Origin: Paenibacillus sp. V4I7 | Lineage (GTDB): Bacteria > Bacillota > Bacilli > Paenibacillales > NBRC-103111 | Length of the DNA stretch: 64,000 bases | Assembly (NCBI RefSeq): GCF_030817275.1 | Contig: NZ_JAUSZD010000002.1 | Span: 5,518,001-5,582,000 of the forward strand | Direction: 5' to 3' | In this document: positions 26,001-35,094 of the stretch, piece by piece | Layout: the number at the start of each line of letters is the position of its first letter | Numbering within the stretch: the first letter of the stretch is position 1 | Program-made: the position numbers and the translations under genes | Notes under the pieces: generated by a model | Seen by the model: only the letters and a program-made list of their open reading frames with translations | Told to the model about the DNA's origin: nothing | Database searches by the model: none

Positions 26001-27372
26001 AGCCGATTGGGTTCAGAGTGCCGTTCAATCCAGTGCGTTAACTGTCGCACCTTTTGCTGATCCAGAAATCGAAGAGCTGTGGACGAGCAGCAAGGTCGCT
26101 TCACGATTAATTCGTCTGTCCCTTCAGTCCTATCGACGTAGTGGCGAGGCTGTATCCCCTTCCACCTATATGACGCATATGCCGCTTAGGCGCAAACTCG
26201 CAGATAGAACTGACGTTCCAGGAATGGAACTGCTTCGCGAAATTATTGAAGATTTGCAAGGCTTCTTCCTGCCCGTCTCACTGTGGGAGTCTGTCCTATT
26301 TCCGACTCGCCAGCTATCGTACCGCAAACAGGACCTAGACACCTTATGTTCTTCAGGTCAAATTGTCTGGATAGGCCGCAAAGAGCCCGACGAAAAGGAA
26401 GGCCGCATTGCCTTCTTTCTGGCAGAAAGCAGCTCTCTGTATGAGCCCTGCCTCACAATCGCAAACCAAAGACCAGCCTCACACCCTGAGCTCCTAAGCC
26501 TTTTGCAGGAAAAAGGGGCCATCTTTCTGAGCAAGCTGGGTATTGAAACAGGGCGAGCTCCATCTTCGTTATTAGAGGAGCTGCTGCAATTAGTGTGGGA
26601 TGGACAGGCAGCCAACGACCAATTCGCTCCGCTTCGACTACATGCCGCAGGAGCTTCTAAGAAACCGGATAAATTCCAGTCAGGCCTTGGCCGCTGGTAT
26701 CCTCTCGATTCCCTGCTTAGCCCTGCCTTCGATAAGCAAGCGTCCGCCATGCAGTGGACGCATCATCTGCTGGAGCGTTTTGGCATCATCACCAAAGATC
26801 TCGTCTCTGCTCACTGTCCGTTTCCATGGGAAGCCATTCAGACAGCGCTTCGTCAGTTGGAAGAGTGGGGACTTGTTGTTCGCGGGCTATTCATTACCGA
26901 TTTACATGCTCTGCAGTTCGCATCCAAAGAATTCATCACTCTCCTGTACCAACAAACAGGTAACACTTCCGAGAGTCAACAAAAATTCACGCTTTTAAGT
27001 GCTGTTGATCCGGCTAATCCCTTTGGACTGATAGTCCCATGGCCTGAGGTTTCGAACATTTCATTTTCACGTAAAAGCGGCAATTACTTAGCCCTCAAAG
27101 GCAGTGAGTGGTTGTATTGGATCGAAAATAATGGCAAGCGAATTTATCAGATTGCACCAACAACGAACCAAAATGTCGATCAGATGACCATCGTCCACGA
27201 GTTAAAAAGTATGTTTCGCCAGTTCCTTAAACAACATCAACTACGTAAAATCGTTATCGAAACGTGGAACGGTGTACGTATCGCAGAAGCGCCCGAACAG
27301 GAATATTTAAAACTTCTAGGCGCAGAAAAAGACCGCACCAACTTAGTGCTTTGGCCAAGCCAATTAAGCTGA
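23020..27372 (+). CDS. Lhr-type large ATP-dependent helicase
   Basis: This 1450-residue superfamily 2 protein is related to Lhr (large helicase-related), thought to unwind nucleic acid during repair. The core shows Walker A SPTGSGKT (about 47-54), VTPLKALNND, TTPESLYLLL, DEIHDLAADKRG, SATQKP, SSHHGSVAREKR, ATSSLELGIDVG and QRIGRAGH. About 900 residues of Lhr-type C-terminal domains follow. The ATG at 23020 is chosen because AAGGGAG lies 8 bases upstream; an ATG at 22984 has no site. The stretch about 23500-24550 is clearly richer in GC than the rest of the gene. Its last codons lie in a sequence that is duplicated at 41331. It is divergent from the SLH gene. Confidence 0.85.
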   Translation: MTDIALDLSHFHPILRTWFASRFGEPTDVQKQAWKQIRSGTHTLISSPTGSGKTLAALLPCLDGVIKKKQELEEIYTAGVRVLVVTPLKALNNDIHDHLIHFMAEIEETASSFEKETAWRGLTIGVRTGDTKQSTRASMLKQPPDLLVTTPESLYLLLTSPRAREMLKSVEQIVVDEIHDLAADKRGMHLSLTLERLNAWCGRSVQRIGVSATQKPIERVARYLSGWEADQPRHVAIIESKAEKQYALQVTMPEPARAGADQEAIWTPLVERLLQLMEGCSTVLIFANSRRLCERLTLRLNDHVGHEIASSHHGSVAREKRLEVERLLKAGELRCLVATSSLELGIDVGHVDLVIQIDSPFTAAAGIQRIGRAGHAVGSVSRGVLLARSRSLLPELAVLSRRIAARDIEAIRIPRGSLDVLAQQLVAMVAMGDELDVTRLERLLAQSDSFRELPRERWLAMLEVLAGLYPFVRPLIAWDRETGRLERLAATQMAALTGAGTIPQSTAYPVHHNETGLHLGELDEEFIHESSIGDVFQLGTASWRIVRKRPERIYVQEADNRYSEVPFWRGETGGKSFELGVQTGQLWRELRDRLQPLPHTQADLNVQDWLMDHFHFDSEASHALIGIVRNQIAVNTVPTDTTVVIETFADENNQTHYILHSLFGRKLNRTWLMAIDRHLKQKGLTAIYTNAKDNGIELIFPSFQESILQAIMSISSIEAEQFIIEAVAESGMFGAAFQRLAETSLLLSRSFTRIPAWIKRLRGQELMKEALPFKERFPLFQEAMRECLEEHVDIQHLQRIIEAIHTGSIQFAVHRNHFPSPLAAQFKFDYVSQKLYESDALTQDLQVELLGFSRQMAADIFGSEAIRSAVSPQVIEAEEHKLALTDDPLASAQEVFRYLKERGDSSLAELVKASSASHTIVSAWINEHLGQGNAATAFFTKETRYICSDELEFYSSLSDSTVARSFVFQRFADGKLSFTTAELAARFEVEADIAADWVQSAVQSSALTVAPFADPEIEELWTSSKVASRLIRLSLQSYRRSGEAVSPSTYMTHMPLRRKLADRTDVPGMELLREIIEDLQGFFLPVSLWESVLFPTRQLSYRKQDLDTLCSSGQIVWIGRKEPDEKEGRIAFFLAESSSLYEPCLTIANQRPASHPELLSLLQEKGAIFLSKLGIETGRAPSSLLEELLQLVWDGQAANDQFAPLRLHAAGASKKPDKFQSGLGRWYPLDSLLSPAFDKQASAMQWTHHLLERFGIITKDLVSAHCPFPWEAIQTALRQLEEWGLVVRGLFITDLHALQFASKEFITLLYQQTGNTSESQQKFTLLSAVDPANPFGLIVPWPEVSNISFSRKSGNYLALKGSEWLYWIENNGKRIYQIAPTTNQNVDQMTIVHELKSMFRQFLKQHQLRKIVIETWNGVRIAEAPEQEYLKLLGAEKDRTNLVLWPSQLS

Positions 27373-27406
27373 GTGCGGCCTACTCTTACCTTCTGCTTTA
27401 ACTGCG
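27331..27406. repeat. Left copy of the lhr/nasC junction repeat
   Basis: This copy carries the true end of the lhr gene (DRTNLVLWPSQLS then TGA) followed by a decayed remnant of the nasC C-terminus on the other strand (AVK-x-E). The first 55 bases match 41331-41385 at 50 positions by eye. It contains an inverted repeat (GACCGCAC...GTGCGG) with a T run on the minus strand, as expected for an old terminator of a convergent gene. Confidence 0.8.
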
Positions 27407-27597
27407 GTTGTAGAAGCACATGGATATCGGTTACCTAGCTGGACATGACACGATAATTGAATTATGATCAAAAGTCAATTCTCGATTAACCATTCACATG
27501 GTATTATATGAAGGAACCTTTTATCGATGTAGGGTTACAGCTGCAAATTATCCATATTCATACAGGTTTAAAAGAAGAAATCAGGGGGAATTAAATC

Positions 27598-29895
27598 GTG
27601 TTCAGAAGTAAGCGCTTCCGAGACAATTGGATTTTAATTCTGATCATCTCCAGTATTCCCGGACTTATCTTCGGCGGCGTGATTTATTGGCTTGCCGGCG
27701 ATCGTCTTGAGAACGAGCTGCTTCAGATGCACAATAAACAGATTCAACTAAGAGCAGCCAATATTGACGAGCAGTTCGCTTACTTGGAGACGTCGGTTAT
27801 GCATTGGGGATTTGATCCAAGTTTCAGTTACTCATCAGCGAGTTTAAATCTATCGTATGATTTCGAGATTGCTCGCAACATCACACAGACATTAGCTAAT
27901 ATGAAAGGCGCCAATCCACTGGCTACGGAAACAGAATTATTCTTGGAAGGGGCAGCGCCCGTAAGGTTTCATCCGCAATACGAGGCATTAACCAGTGCTG
28001 TACAGATCGACGGATACAGGAAATTGCTCGCGAATGATAAGAAGGTTTTCTGGTCCCAGCATACTTCGGAGTCCGGACTTCCGCGTGATAACTCATTGTC
28101 GTTAATGGTAAAAATACCTGAAACCGACGAGAATCCGTTTGGGGTCATCGCAGTTCGGATCGATACCGCGAAGGTCGCCAAACTGCTGCAAACGTTAGCC
28201 CCATATAACGACGGGGGTACGTTTCTGTTGGAGGAAAATGGCGATCAATTGCTGTCTAGCTCAGGGAAAGGAACAGCATCGCAGCTAGATGAAGCTATTA
28301 AGAGAGAGGTACTTGCCAGTAAGACGAAATCAGGATCATTCCTGTTTGATTGGAACCAAACGAAATACACTGTAGCCTTCGGCACCATGTCGCGCGTCGG
28401 TACCTCTTGGACTTATGTCACTGCGTCGCCAATTAGCGCAATTACCAAGCCAGTCGTTTTTATTTCTCAATTGATCTTGACGCTAAGCATCGGGATGCTG
28501 CTGCTCGCGTTCGTGTTATCTTGGTTGGCTTCACGGCGTATCTATTCACCTATCGCACAGTTAGTCAGCTTACTGACTGGAAATACGGCTTTAGCGACAC
28601 TCCGGAAAGAACAAAATGATGATTTTAAGATTATTGAGAAAGAATGGCTGCATCTGACTAGAGAGAGCATGACACTTCAGAATAAGTTGGAGCAGCAGCT
28701 TCCTCACCTCAAGGAGGGCTTCCTGCTTCAACTTGTCCAAGGGTATCTCTATTCCTACTCTGAGCAAGCTCTTCTTGAGAGGATGCGCAATTTCGGCTGG
28801 TCGGTGGATAATCGGCAATATGCCGTGCTGTACATTCAATTAAGCGGATTTGAAAACTTGGAAGGACGCTTCTCGTCTGGCGATGAAGGACTCGTCACTT
28901 TCGTTGCTGCCAATATTACGATGGAGCTCGCATCGAGCCATTTCGAGCAAGCAGAAGTGATGAATTTCCACGATTTGTCTGTCGGTCTCCTCATCATCGT
29001 TCCGGAAGAAACCGATCAGAAGGAAGCGATCAGATCCTTTAGTCAAGAACTGACTCATGGGATTCATCACGTGCTCAACATGTACGTATCGGTCACGATC
29101 GGCAGTCTCGCTTTGTCCGTCGTTCATGTGCCCTCCCGCTTCGAGGAAGCGATGCAGGCGTCAAGCATGCGCCGTTTCGAAAGCCGGAACCAAATTATCG
29201 ACCTGGAATCTCTGGATGAGCATGATAAAGAGAACCACGAGATTCATTATCCATTCGCGCTCGAAAGAGAGGTCATTCAAGCGATTCGAACCGGGCAGAA
29301 TGAAGAAGCAAAGCAGCTCATTCAGGCTTTCTTGGAAGAACTGCTTGAACGCGGAGCCAAGGTGATCGACATTCAGCAAGGAATGCTCCAATTGCTCGGC
29401 AGCATTCTGCATGCCATTCGGCTTACGGGTATGGATCCGAACCGCATTTTCAAATCGGCAAATTTGTACGAACAATTGATGCAGTTCGGAGATCCGCAGA
29501 AAATGATTGCTTGGTTCAACGACAAAGTAGTATGCCCCTTCATGAAAGAACTGGAATCGCGATCCGACGTGGAAGTGAAAAGGACTGTGGAAACTGCGAT
29601 GATTTATCTTCAGAACAATTACATGAAGGAAATATCTCTGGACAGCTGCGCCGACTACGCGGGCACGAATACGGTTGCGTTAAGCAAAGCGTTCAAGCAG
29701 GTCAGCGGTAAAAATTTTATTGACTATTTAACCGAGCTGCGTATTGAAAAAGCGAAGGAGCTTTTGCGTGACACGGATATGAAAATCAACGATATCGCCG
29801 AAAAGGCTGGATATCAGCCTAGCTATTTTAACCGGATCTTTAAGAAACAAGAAGGCATAACGCCAAGCCAATATCGGGAAATAAACCGAAAATAA
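27598..29895 (+). CDS. AraC-family regulator with membrane-anchored extracellular sensor domain
   Basis: This 765-residue protein has a transmembrane helix at about 12-34, an extracellular segment of about 250 residues (dCache-like), a second helix at about 285-310 (SQLILTLSIGMLLLAFVLS), a cytoplasmic linker and an AraC/XylS double helix-turn-helix at the C-terminus (about 665-765; ISLDSCADYAGTNTVALSKA and INDIAEKAGYQPSYFNRIFK). This architecture is common in Paenibacillus beside sugar ABC transporters and is thought to sense oligosaccharides outside the cell. The start is GTG at 27598 after AGGGGGA. It heads the polysaccharide locus and is the likely regulator of it. A terminator follows. 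Confidence 0.88.
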   Translation: MFRSKRFRDNWILILIISSIPGLIFGGVIYWLAGDRLENELLQMHNKQIQLRAANIDEQFAYLETSVMHWGFDPSFSYSSASLNLSYDFEIARNITQTLANMKGANPLATETELFLEGAAPVRFHPQYEALTSAVQIDGYRKLLANDKKVFWSQHTSESGLPRDNSLSLMVKIPETDENPFGVIAVRIDTAKVAKLLQTLAPYNDGGTFLLEENGDQLLSSSGKGTASQLDEAIKREVLASKTKSGSFLFDWNQTKYTVAFGTMSRVGTSWTYVTASPISAITKPVVFISQLILTLSIGMLLLAFVLSWLASRRIYSPIAQLVSLLTGNTALATLRKEQNDDFKIIEKEWLHLTRESMTLQNKLEQQLPHLKEGFLLQLVQGYLYSYSEQALLERMRNFGWSVDNRQYAVLYIQLSGFENLEGRFSSGDEGLVTFVAANITMELASSHFEQAEVMNFHDLSVGLLIIVPEETDQKEAIRSFSQELTHGIHHVLNMYVSVTIGSLALSVVHVPSRFEEAMQASSMRRFESRNQIIDLESLDEHDKENHEIHYPFALEREVIQAIRTGQNEEAKQLIQAFLEELLERGAKVIDIQQGMLQLLGSILHAIRLTGMDPNRIFKSANLYEQLMQFGDPQKMIAWFNDKVVCPFMKELESRSDVEVKRTVETAMIYLQNNYMKEISLDSCADYAGTNTVALSKAFKQVSGKNFIDYLTELRIEKAKELLRDTDMKINDIAEKAGYQPSYFNRIFKKQEGITPSQYREINRK

Positions 29896-29908
29896 TAGCA
29901 TCATGCCC

Positions 29909-29937
29909 AAACCGCCAGTAATGGCGGTTTGTTTTTT
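29909..29937 (+). terminator. Terminator of the AraC regulator gene
   Basis: AAACCGCC (29909-29916), loop AGTAAT, GGCGGTTT (29923-29930), then GTTTTTT. A perfect 8-bp stem. Confidence 0.9.
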
Positions 29938-30077
29938 GGTTGAAAAAAAGTCTTAATCCCGCAAAAAAGTGAAATGTCCCGTCATGTATGGAGTTAGAAA
30001 GTGTGGTTGAAGGAAATTCCCATAGATACTAATCTTGAACCAAGACCTAAACAAATTCGGAGAGGGGGAAAGAAAAC

Positions 30078-32723
30078 ATGGGAGAGAAAAAGCAACTCCG
30101 CATGCATTGGTTGGAGGAAGAACTACCAAACTCTTGCGGTGTTACGTGGGGAGTACCTTGGCACATAGGTGAATTAAATCGGTCGCAAGCTGGTACTTTC
30201 ACCCTTATTGACCCGTCAGGAAGCCCGCTCGCGCTTCAAAGCTGGCCAACCGCTTATTGGCCTGACGGCAGCGTGAAATGGACAGCGCACGCCGCATCGT
30301 TCGATAAACCTGAAAGTGAAGGCTATACACTACAAGCCGCCGATGAACAGTCTATAGCGATCCATGCGAGATCCCGTATGAAGGTTTCTCAATCGGCTGA
30401 TGCAGTGACTGTCGATACCGGAGTCATCCGGTGTATCGTCGGAAAACAAGGAAAGTCATTCATCCGCGCTCTATATCACGGGGAGAAGCTGATCAGCTCG
30501 GATGGTTCACTCGTCTGTATTCGCGAAGAACGACGAACGACATCGAGTGGACGTCTTTACCAGGAAGAATCGTTTCGTGGCGAGGTCACATCCGTAACGA
30601 TCGAACAGGAGGGCCCTTCACGGGTCGTACTCATGGTGGAGGGCGAGCATATCTCCAAGAAAGCCGATCGTTCCTGGCTCCCCTTCCGGCTGCGTCTGTA
30701 TTTCTACGCCAATCAAGCATCGATTCGGATTGTCCACACCTCATTGTTCAATGGAGATCCACAGGAGGACTTCGTGAAAGGGCTTGGCATCTCTTTTGCT
30801 TTGCCGCTGAAAGCCCCCCTTTATAACAGGTACGTTCGTTTTGCGGGCGATACAGGCTTTTTCAGTGAATCGCCCCGGCATTTGTCGACATGGCGGACGA
30901 AAGGCGTCTACATGGACATGTTCTGGCGTCAGCAAGCTGGGGAAGCGATTGCATTTGATCATGAGAAAGATGCGAAATTCAAAGCGCTGCTTGATGATTC
31001 CGCTGCCTGGGACAGCTTTAAGTTGATGCAGCTTTCCGCCGACTCCTATTCTGTCGTCAAGCAAACATATGAAGAATGCAGCCCAGTGAAGGCCGTCAGT
31101 GGTAACCGTGCGAAAGGGCTCGTATATGCCGGAGACACTCACGGCGGGCTTGCAGCAGGGCTGCGCAATTTTTGGCAAAAGCATCCATCGTCTTTGGAAG
31201 TAACCGGTATGACGAAAAATGAAGCCAAGCTAACACTCTGGTTCTGGTCGCCGGATGCGGCAGCTATGGATATGCGTCATTACGATACAACAACGTATGT
31301 GGAATCCGCCTATGAGGGATCGGAAGAGCTGCGCAGTACACCATATGGAATCGGAAATACGAACGAGCTTATGCTGTGGTGCTGCGATGGGACACCCGCT
31401 GCTGCCGACCTTGCAAACATGACTAGCCATGTTCAAACCCCGCCGCAGCTCTTATGTGAGCCTGCACGTTATCATGATACGAACGTATTCGGTATCTGGA
31501 GCTTGCCTGACCGCAGCACGCCTGCTAAAGTTTGGATCGAAGATCAACTCGACGCCTGTTTGAGCTTCTACAAGCAAGAGGTTGAGGGACGGCGATGGTA
31601 CGGTTTCTGGGATTATGGAGATTTCATGCATACGTACGATGCCGTACGGCATGAATGGAGATACGACGTAGGCGGGTTTGCCTGGCAGAACACCGAGCTT
31701 GTGCCGAACATCTGGCTTTGGCTCTCGTTCTTGCGGTCGGGACGTGCAGATTTGTTCCGCATGGCGGAAGCCATGACGCGTCATACGAGTGAAGTGGATG
31801 TCTATCATTTGGGAGAATATGCAGGGCTCGGGTCTCGGCATAATGTTGTTCACTGGGGTTGCGGATGCAAGGAAGCGCGCATAGCAATGGCGGGTTTACA
31901 TCGTTACTATTACTTCTTGACTGCAGATGAACGTATTGGAGATATTTTGAAGGAAGTGGCCGATGCTGATTTCGCCACCGTCGGAATCGATCCGATGAGA
32001 GCTTATTTCCCGAAGGACGAGCATCCTACCCACGTGAGGAGCGGTCCGGACTGGGCAGCCTTCAGCTCGAATTGGATGTCGCAATGGGAACGCTTTGAGA
32101 ATTCGAAATACCGAGATAAGATCCTGCAAGGGATTAAGAATTTGAAGGCCGCACCGTTCCGGCTCTTATCAGGCACGACATTCGGATACGATCCGAATAC
32201 TGGGATTCTTACTCATATCAGCGACGGCAACTACGGATATCATATGGTCATTTCCTTCGGAGCGCCGCAAGTATGGATAGAGCTTTCGCAACTGCTCTCC
32301 GATCCTGAATGGGATGACATGCTCGTAGAATTCGGGGAATTTTATTACCTAGAACCTGAGGAAAAGTTAGCCCGAACGAATGGGGTCATCGATCATACTA
32401 AATTCAGCTGGCCGATGTTTGCGGCATCGATGGCGGCTTACGCAGCCAACCGACGAAGTAATGCTGCTCTGGCTGCGATAACATGGCAGATCATGCTGGA
32501 GAATCGTCTGCCGGGGGGCAGCGAGGACGCGACGCGAACCTATCAAGTGCCGGAGCACGCGTATGTCCGACCTATTCAAGAACTGCCGAGCATCACAACA
32601 AATGTAACGTCGCAATGGTCCTTGAACGCGATCATGTGCCTGGAGCTAATCGGGAACGAACTGCCGACGGAGCTGAATGCTGAATATCTGAGCGCTTCCT
32701 ATACCGCGGATCAGAAGAAATAA
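30078..32723 (+). CDS. Exo-rhamnogalacturonan lyase-type protein (PL26/YetA-like)
   Basis: This 881-residue protein without signal peptide resembles the YetA family, which includes fungal PL26 exo-rhamnogalacturonan lyases. The N-terminal beta-rich part has GVTWGVPWHIGEL and the SWPTAYWPDGSVKWTAH segment; the large alpha/alpha-toroid part has RWYGFWDYGDFMHTYDAV, WRYDVGGFAWQNTE and HNVVHWGCGCKEAR, which look like the conserved catalytic region. In Bacillus subtilis yetA lies beside lplABCD, and here the gene lies beside an LplBC-like transporter. It would work inside the cell on imported oligosaccharides, since it lacks a signal. GGAGAGGGGGA precedes the ATG. Confidence 0.72.
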   Translation: MGEKKQLRMHWLEEELPNSCGVTWGVPWHIGELNRSQAGTFTLIDPSGSPLALQSWPTAYWPDGSVKWTAHAASFDKPESEGYTLQAADEQSIAIHARSRMKVSQSADAVTVDTGVIRCIVGKQGKSFIRALYHGEKLISSDGSLVCIREERRTTSSGRLYQEESFRGEVTSVTIEQEGPSRVVLMVEGEHISKKADRSWLPFRLRLYFYANQASIRIVHTSLFNGDPQEDFVKGLGISFALPLKAPLYNRYVRFAGDTGFFSESPRHLSTWRTKGVYMDMFWRQQAGEAIAFDHEKDAKFKALLDDSAAWDSFKLMQLSADSYSVVKQTYEECSPVKAVSGNRAKGLVYAGDTHGGLAAGLRNFWQKHPSSLEVTGMTKNEAKLTLWFWSPDAAAMDMRHYDTTTYVESAYEGSEELRSTPYGIGNTNELMLWCCDGTPAAADLANMTSHVQTPPQLLCEPARYHDTNVFGIWSLPDRSTPAKVWIEDQLDACLSFYKQEVEGRRWYGFWDYGDFMHTYDAVRHEWRYDVGGFAWQNTELVPNIWLWLSFLRSGRADLFRMAEAMTRHTSEVDVYHLGEYAGLGSRHNVVHWGCGCKEARIAMAGLHRYYYFLTADERIGDILKEVADADFATVGIDPMRAYFPKDEHPTHVRSGPDWAAFSSNWMSQWERFENSKYRDKILQGIKNLKAAPFRLLSGTTFGYDPNTGILTHISDGNYGYHMVISFGAPQVWIELSQLLSDPEWDDMLVEFGEFYYLEPEEKLARTNGVIDHTKFSWPMFAASMAAYAANRRSNAALAAITWQIMLENRLPGGSEDATRTYQVPEHAYVRPIQELPSITTNVTSQWSLNAIMCLELIGNELPTELNAEYLSASYTADQKK

Positions 32724-32771
32724 TCGATGCCGTCTAAGATTTCAAATTCCAATGTTCGAGGAGGAACTGTT

Positions 32772-33830
32772 TTGAAATACGTAACGATCAATGAAACGGA
32801 TATTAAACAAGCCATCGAGCGGCTAGTAACCAGAACGTTTCAGATGGATATGACATGGGATTGGCCTGCCGGAGTCGCTTTCTACGGCGTTGGCCAAGCT
32901 TATCTGGCTACTGGAGAATCAAAGTATTTGGATCAATTGCAAGCGTGGATCGATGAGCAGTTGGAGGAAGGCATTCCTAGGTTAACCGTCAACGCTGTAT
33001 CCATAGGTCATACCTTGCTTACACTGTACGATCAAACCAAATCGGAACGTTATCTGGATATAGCAGTCCAAATGGCGGAGTTCTTGAGAACAGATGCGGT
33101 ACGATTCGCGGATGGCGTGTTTCAGCACACCGTATCGCAAAATTACGATTTTCCGCAGCAGGCTTGGGTCGATACGATGTTTATGGCTGGATATTTTCTC
33201 ATCCGCATTGGCACTTTACTTGAAAGAAACGAATGGCTGGAGGATGGCTTACTGCAGTACCATGCACACGAGCGCTTCTTGCAGGATCGTGAAACAAATC
33301 TATATGTTCATGGTTGGGATCATATCGCCCAGAACAACATGTCCGCTGTCTATTGGGCGCGTGGCAATTCATGGGCAGCATATACGATGTCGGAAGCGCT
33401 GCATATCGTAGAAGTCACACATCCGTCCTATATGAAAATGTACGATTCGCTGCGTGATCAACTTAGCAGCATCGTCCGGCTCCAATCTGATCATGGGCTC
33501 TGGCACACCGTTCTGAATGATCCGACCTCTTATGAGGAAACATCGGGCTCTGCGGGTCTTGCCGCCGGATTGATTCGATACAACGAAGCCATCGGCGCCC
33601 CTATGTACAATAAATATATTCAAAAGGCCGTGCCTGCCGTATTATCGAAAATTTCGAATAACGGTACAGTGTTGGACGTTTCGGCTGGAACGGCTGTAAT
33701 GAAAGACGCCGATGGCTACAAAGGGGTCGCCCATGAACGGATTCAAGGCTGGGGACAGGGTCTGGCCTTAGTATTCCTCTCTTCGCTTCTAACGTACAAA
33801 TGGTTGAAAGACATTTCACAAACCGAATAA
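32772..33830 (+). CDS. Unsaturated rhamnogalacturonyl hydrolase (GH105, YteR/YesR-like)
   Basis: GH105 enzymes remove the unsaturated uronic acid that lyases leave at the end of rhamnogalacturonan fragments. The 352-residue protein is an alpha/alpha barrel. The catalytic Asp lies in QAWVDTMFMAG (Asp134 from the chosen start), and YVHGWDH and YWARGNSWAAYTM are also typical. I choose TTG at 32772 because AGGAGG ends 7 bases before it; the ATG at 32727 directly behind the previous gene has no good site. There is no signal peptide, so it works in the cytoplasm on imported products. It lies 48 bases behind the PL26-like gene, so one operon. Confidence 0.85.
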   Translation: MKYVTINETDIKQAIERLVTRTFQMDMTWDWPAGVAFYGVGQAYLATGESKYLDQLQAWIDEQLEEGIPRLTVNAVSIGHTLLTLYDQTKSERYLDIAVQMAEFLRTDAVRFADGVFQHTVSQNYDFPQQAWVDTMFMAGYFLIRIGTLLERNEWLEDGLLQYHAHERFLQDRETNLYVHGWDHIAQNNMSAVYWARGNSWAAYTMSEALHIVEVTHPSYMKMYDSLRDQLSSIVRLQSDHGLWHTVLNDPTSYEETSGSAGLAAGLIRYNEAIGAPMYNKYIQKAVPAVLSKISNNGTVLDVSAGTAVMKDADGYKGVAHERIQGWGQGLALVFLSSLLTYKWLKDISQTE

Positions 33831-33857
33831 AGGAATGTTCAACCCATTGTTTTCTCG

Positions 33858-33906
33858 GTGTTATCCCTTATAAAAAAAGCTGATTCATGGTGATAATACT
33901 TTTTTT
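33858..33906 (+). terminator. Terminator after the GH105 gene
   Basis: GTGTTATC (33858-33865) and GATAATAC (33892-33899) form an 8-bp stem with one G-U pair, followed by a T7 run. Confidence 0.65.
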
Positions 33907-33925
33907 CTAACTTCATACTTTTTTG

Positions 33926-33939
33926 AGAAAGCGGTTTCA
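33926..33939. promoter_or_regulatory. Catabolite-responsive element (cre) ahead of the ABC transporter
   Basis: AGAAAGCGGTTTCA matches the cre pattern TGnAAnCGnTnnCA closely; the only clear mismatch is the first T. It lies 97 bases upstream of the permease gene, just ahead of a TATAGT -10-like box at 33972. CcpA binding would tie transporter expression to sugar supply. Confidence 0.5.
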
Positions 33940-34035
33940 AAATAGTGTTGTTGTCAGAAATATTTGAATCTTATAGTGTTTATCTTACAAAGCCACAAGC
34001 TAAAATTTCAATTCAATTTGCGAAGGAGTGAGAAC

Positions 34036-35004
34036 ATGATCAAAGCATCAGGGGCTGAACAGCACATAGCGCCTGTCCCATCCGTAGGAAATTCCAAGCG
34101 CAATACGCTAATAGGCAAAGTTCTAAGAGATAAATATTTATTGCTGCTGCTGCTGCCGGGATTGGCCTACTTTATTATTTTTAAATATGTTCCGATGTGG
34201 GGGGTCCTCCTTGCCTTCAAAAACTATCAGCCTTACGTCGGTTTTTTTAAAAGCGAGTGGGTCGGACTAGATAATTTTAAGCAATTTTTTCAAGACCCCG
34301 TATTTTTCAGATTGATACGCAATACGCTTTTGCTTGGTTTGTATGATATGGTGTTTTTCTTCCCGGCGCCTATCATACTGGCGGTATTGTTAAACGAAGT
34401 CCGCAAATCTTTTTACAAACGCTTTATCCAATCACTGATTTATATCCCCCATTTTATTTCGATGGTTATTGTTGCAAGTATTTCCTATCTTCTTTTGACG
34501 ACAGAAGGTGGAGTCATCAATGAAATGATGCTTAAGCTATTCGGGTATAAAATCGACTTTCTGACAAGTGAAAACTGGTTTCGTCCCCTGATTATCACAC
34601 AGAGTATTTGGAAAGAGATGGGTTGGGGAACGATCATCTTCCTCGCAGCGCTTGCGGGGGTGGATCAAGAGCAGTATGAAGCGGCCATCGTCGATGGAGC
34701 AAACCGTTTTCGCCAACTTTGGCACATTACGCTGCCGGCCATTCAAGGAACGATCATTATCGTGCTGATTCTGCGAATGGGTCACTTTATGGATCGTGGA
34801 TTTGAACAAGTCCTATTAATGATCAACCCACTAAACCGGCCTGTGGCCGAAGTGTTTGACACTTATGTTTACACGGCGGGGATCGTACAGGGCGCTTTCA
34901 GCTACAGCGCGGCGGTAGGGTTATTTAAAGCCATCATCGGTGTCATTCTCGTCTTTTCAACTAATTATTTAGCCAAAAGGGCTGGGCACTCCGGTATATT
35001 TTGA
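34036..35004 (+). CDS. Carbohydrate ABC transporter permease (LplB type)
   Basis: This 322-residue inner-membrane permease has six predicted spans. The cytoplasmic coupling EAA loop is recognisable as EQYEAAIVDGANRFRQLWHITLPAI. The N-terminal DKYLLLLLLPGLAYFIIFKYVPMW is typical of LplB/YteP proteins for pectin oligosaccharides. The ATG at 34036 has AAGGAGTG 6 bases upstream; the open frame runs further back without a site. It is paired with the second permease and a binding protein. No ATPase gene is present, so it probably uses a shared MsmX-type ATPase encoded elsewhere. Confidence 0.9.
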   Translation: MIKASGAEQHIAPVPSVGNSKRNTLIGKVLRDKYLLLLLLPGLAYFIIFKYVPMWGVLLAFKNYQPYVGFFKSEWVGLDNFKQFFQDPVFFRLIRNTLLLGLYDMVFFFPAPIILAVLLNEVRKSFYKRFIQSLIYIPHFISMVIVASISYLLLTTEGGVINEMMLKLFGYKIDFLTSENWFRPLIITQSIWKEMGWGTIIFLAALAGVDQEQYEAAIVDGANRFRQLWHITLPAIQGTIIIVLILRMGHFMDRGFEQVLLMINPLNRPVAEVFDTYVYTAGIVQGAFSYSAAVGLFKAIIGVILVFSTNYLAKRAGHSGIF

Positions 35005-35006
35005 TA

Positions 35007-35078
35007 CTTACGAAGAAAGTTTTGCTATCGCAAAACTCAGCACATGCTTACGAAGAAAGTTTTGCTATCGCAAAACTC
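35007..35078 (+). repeat. Two identical hairpins between the permease genes
   Basis: A 32-base unit occurs twice with a period of 40 (35007-35038 and 35047-35078). Each holds a perfect stem, AGTTTTGC, loop TATC, GCAAAACT. They fill the 90-base gap between the permease genes, just ahead of the ribosome-binding site (GGGGGAG) of the second. Confidence 0.9.
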
Positions 35079-35094
35079 TTAGGGGGAGAGTACT

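Noticed and set aside
35007..35078. Possible CRISPR-like array
   Set aside because: Only two copies, each a hairpin, with an 8-base gap between them and no cas genes.
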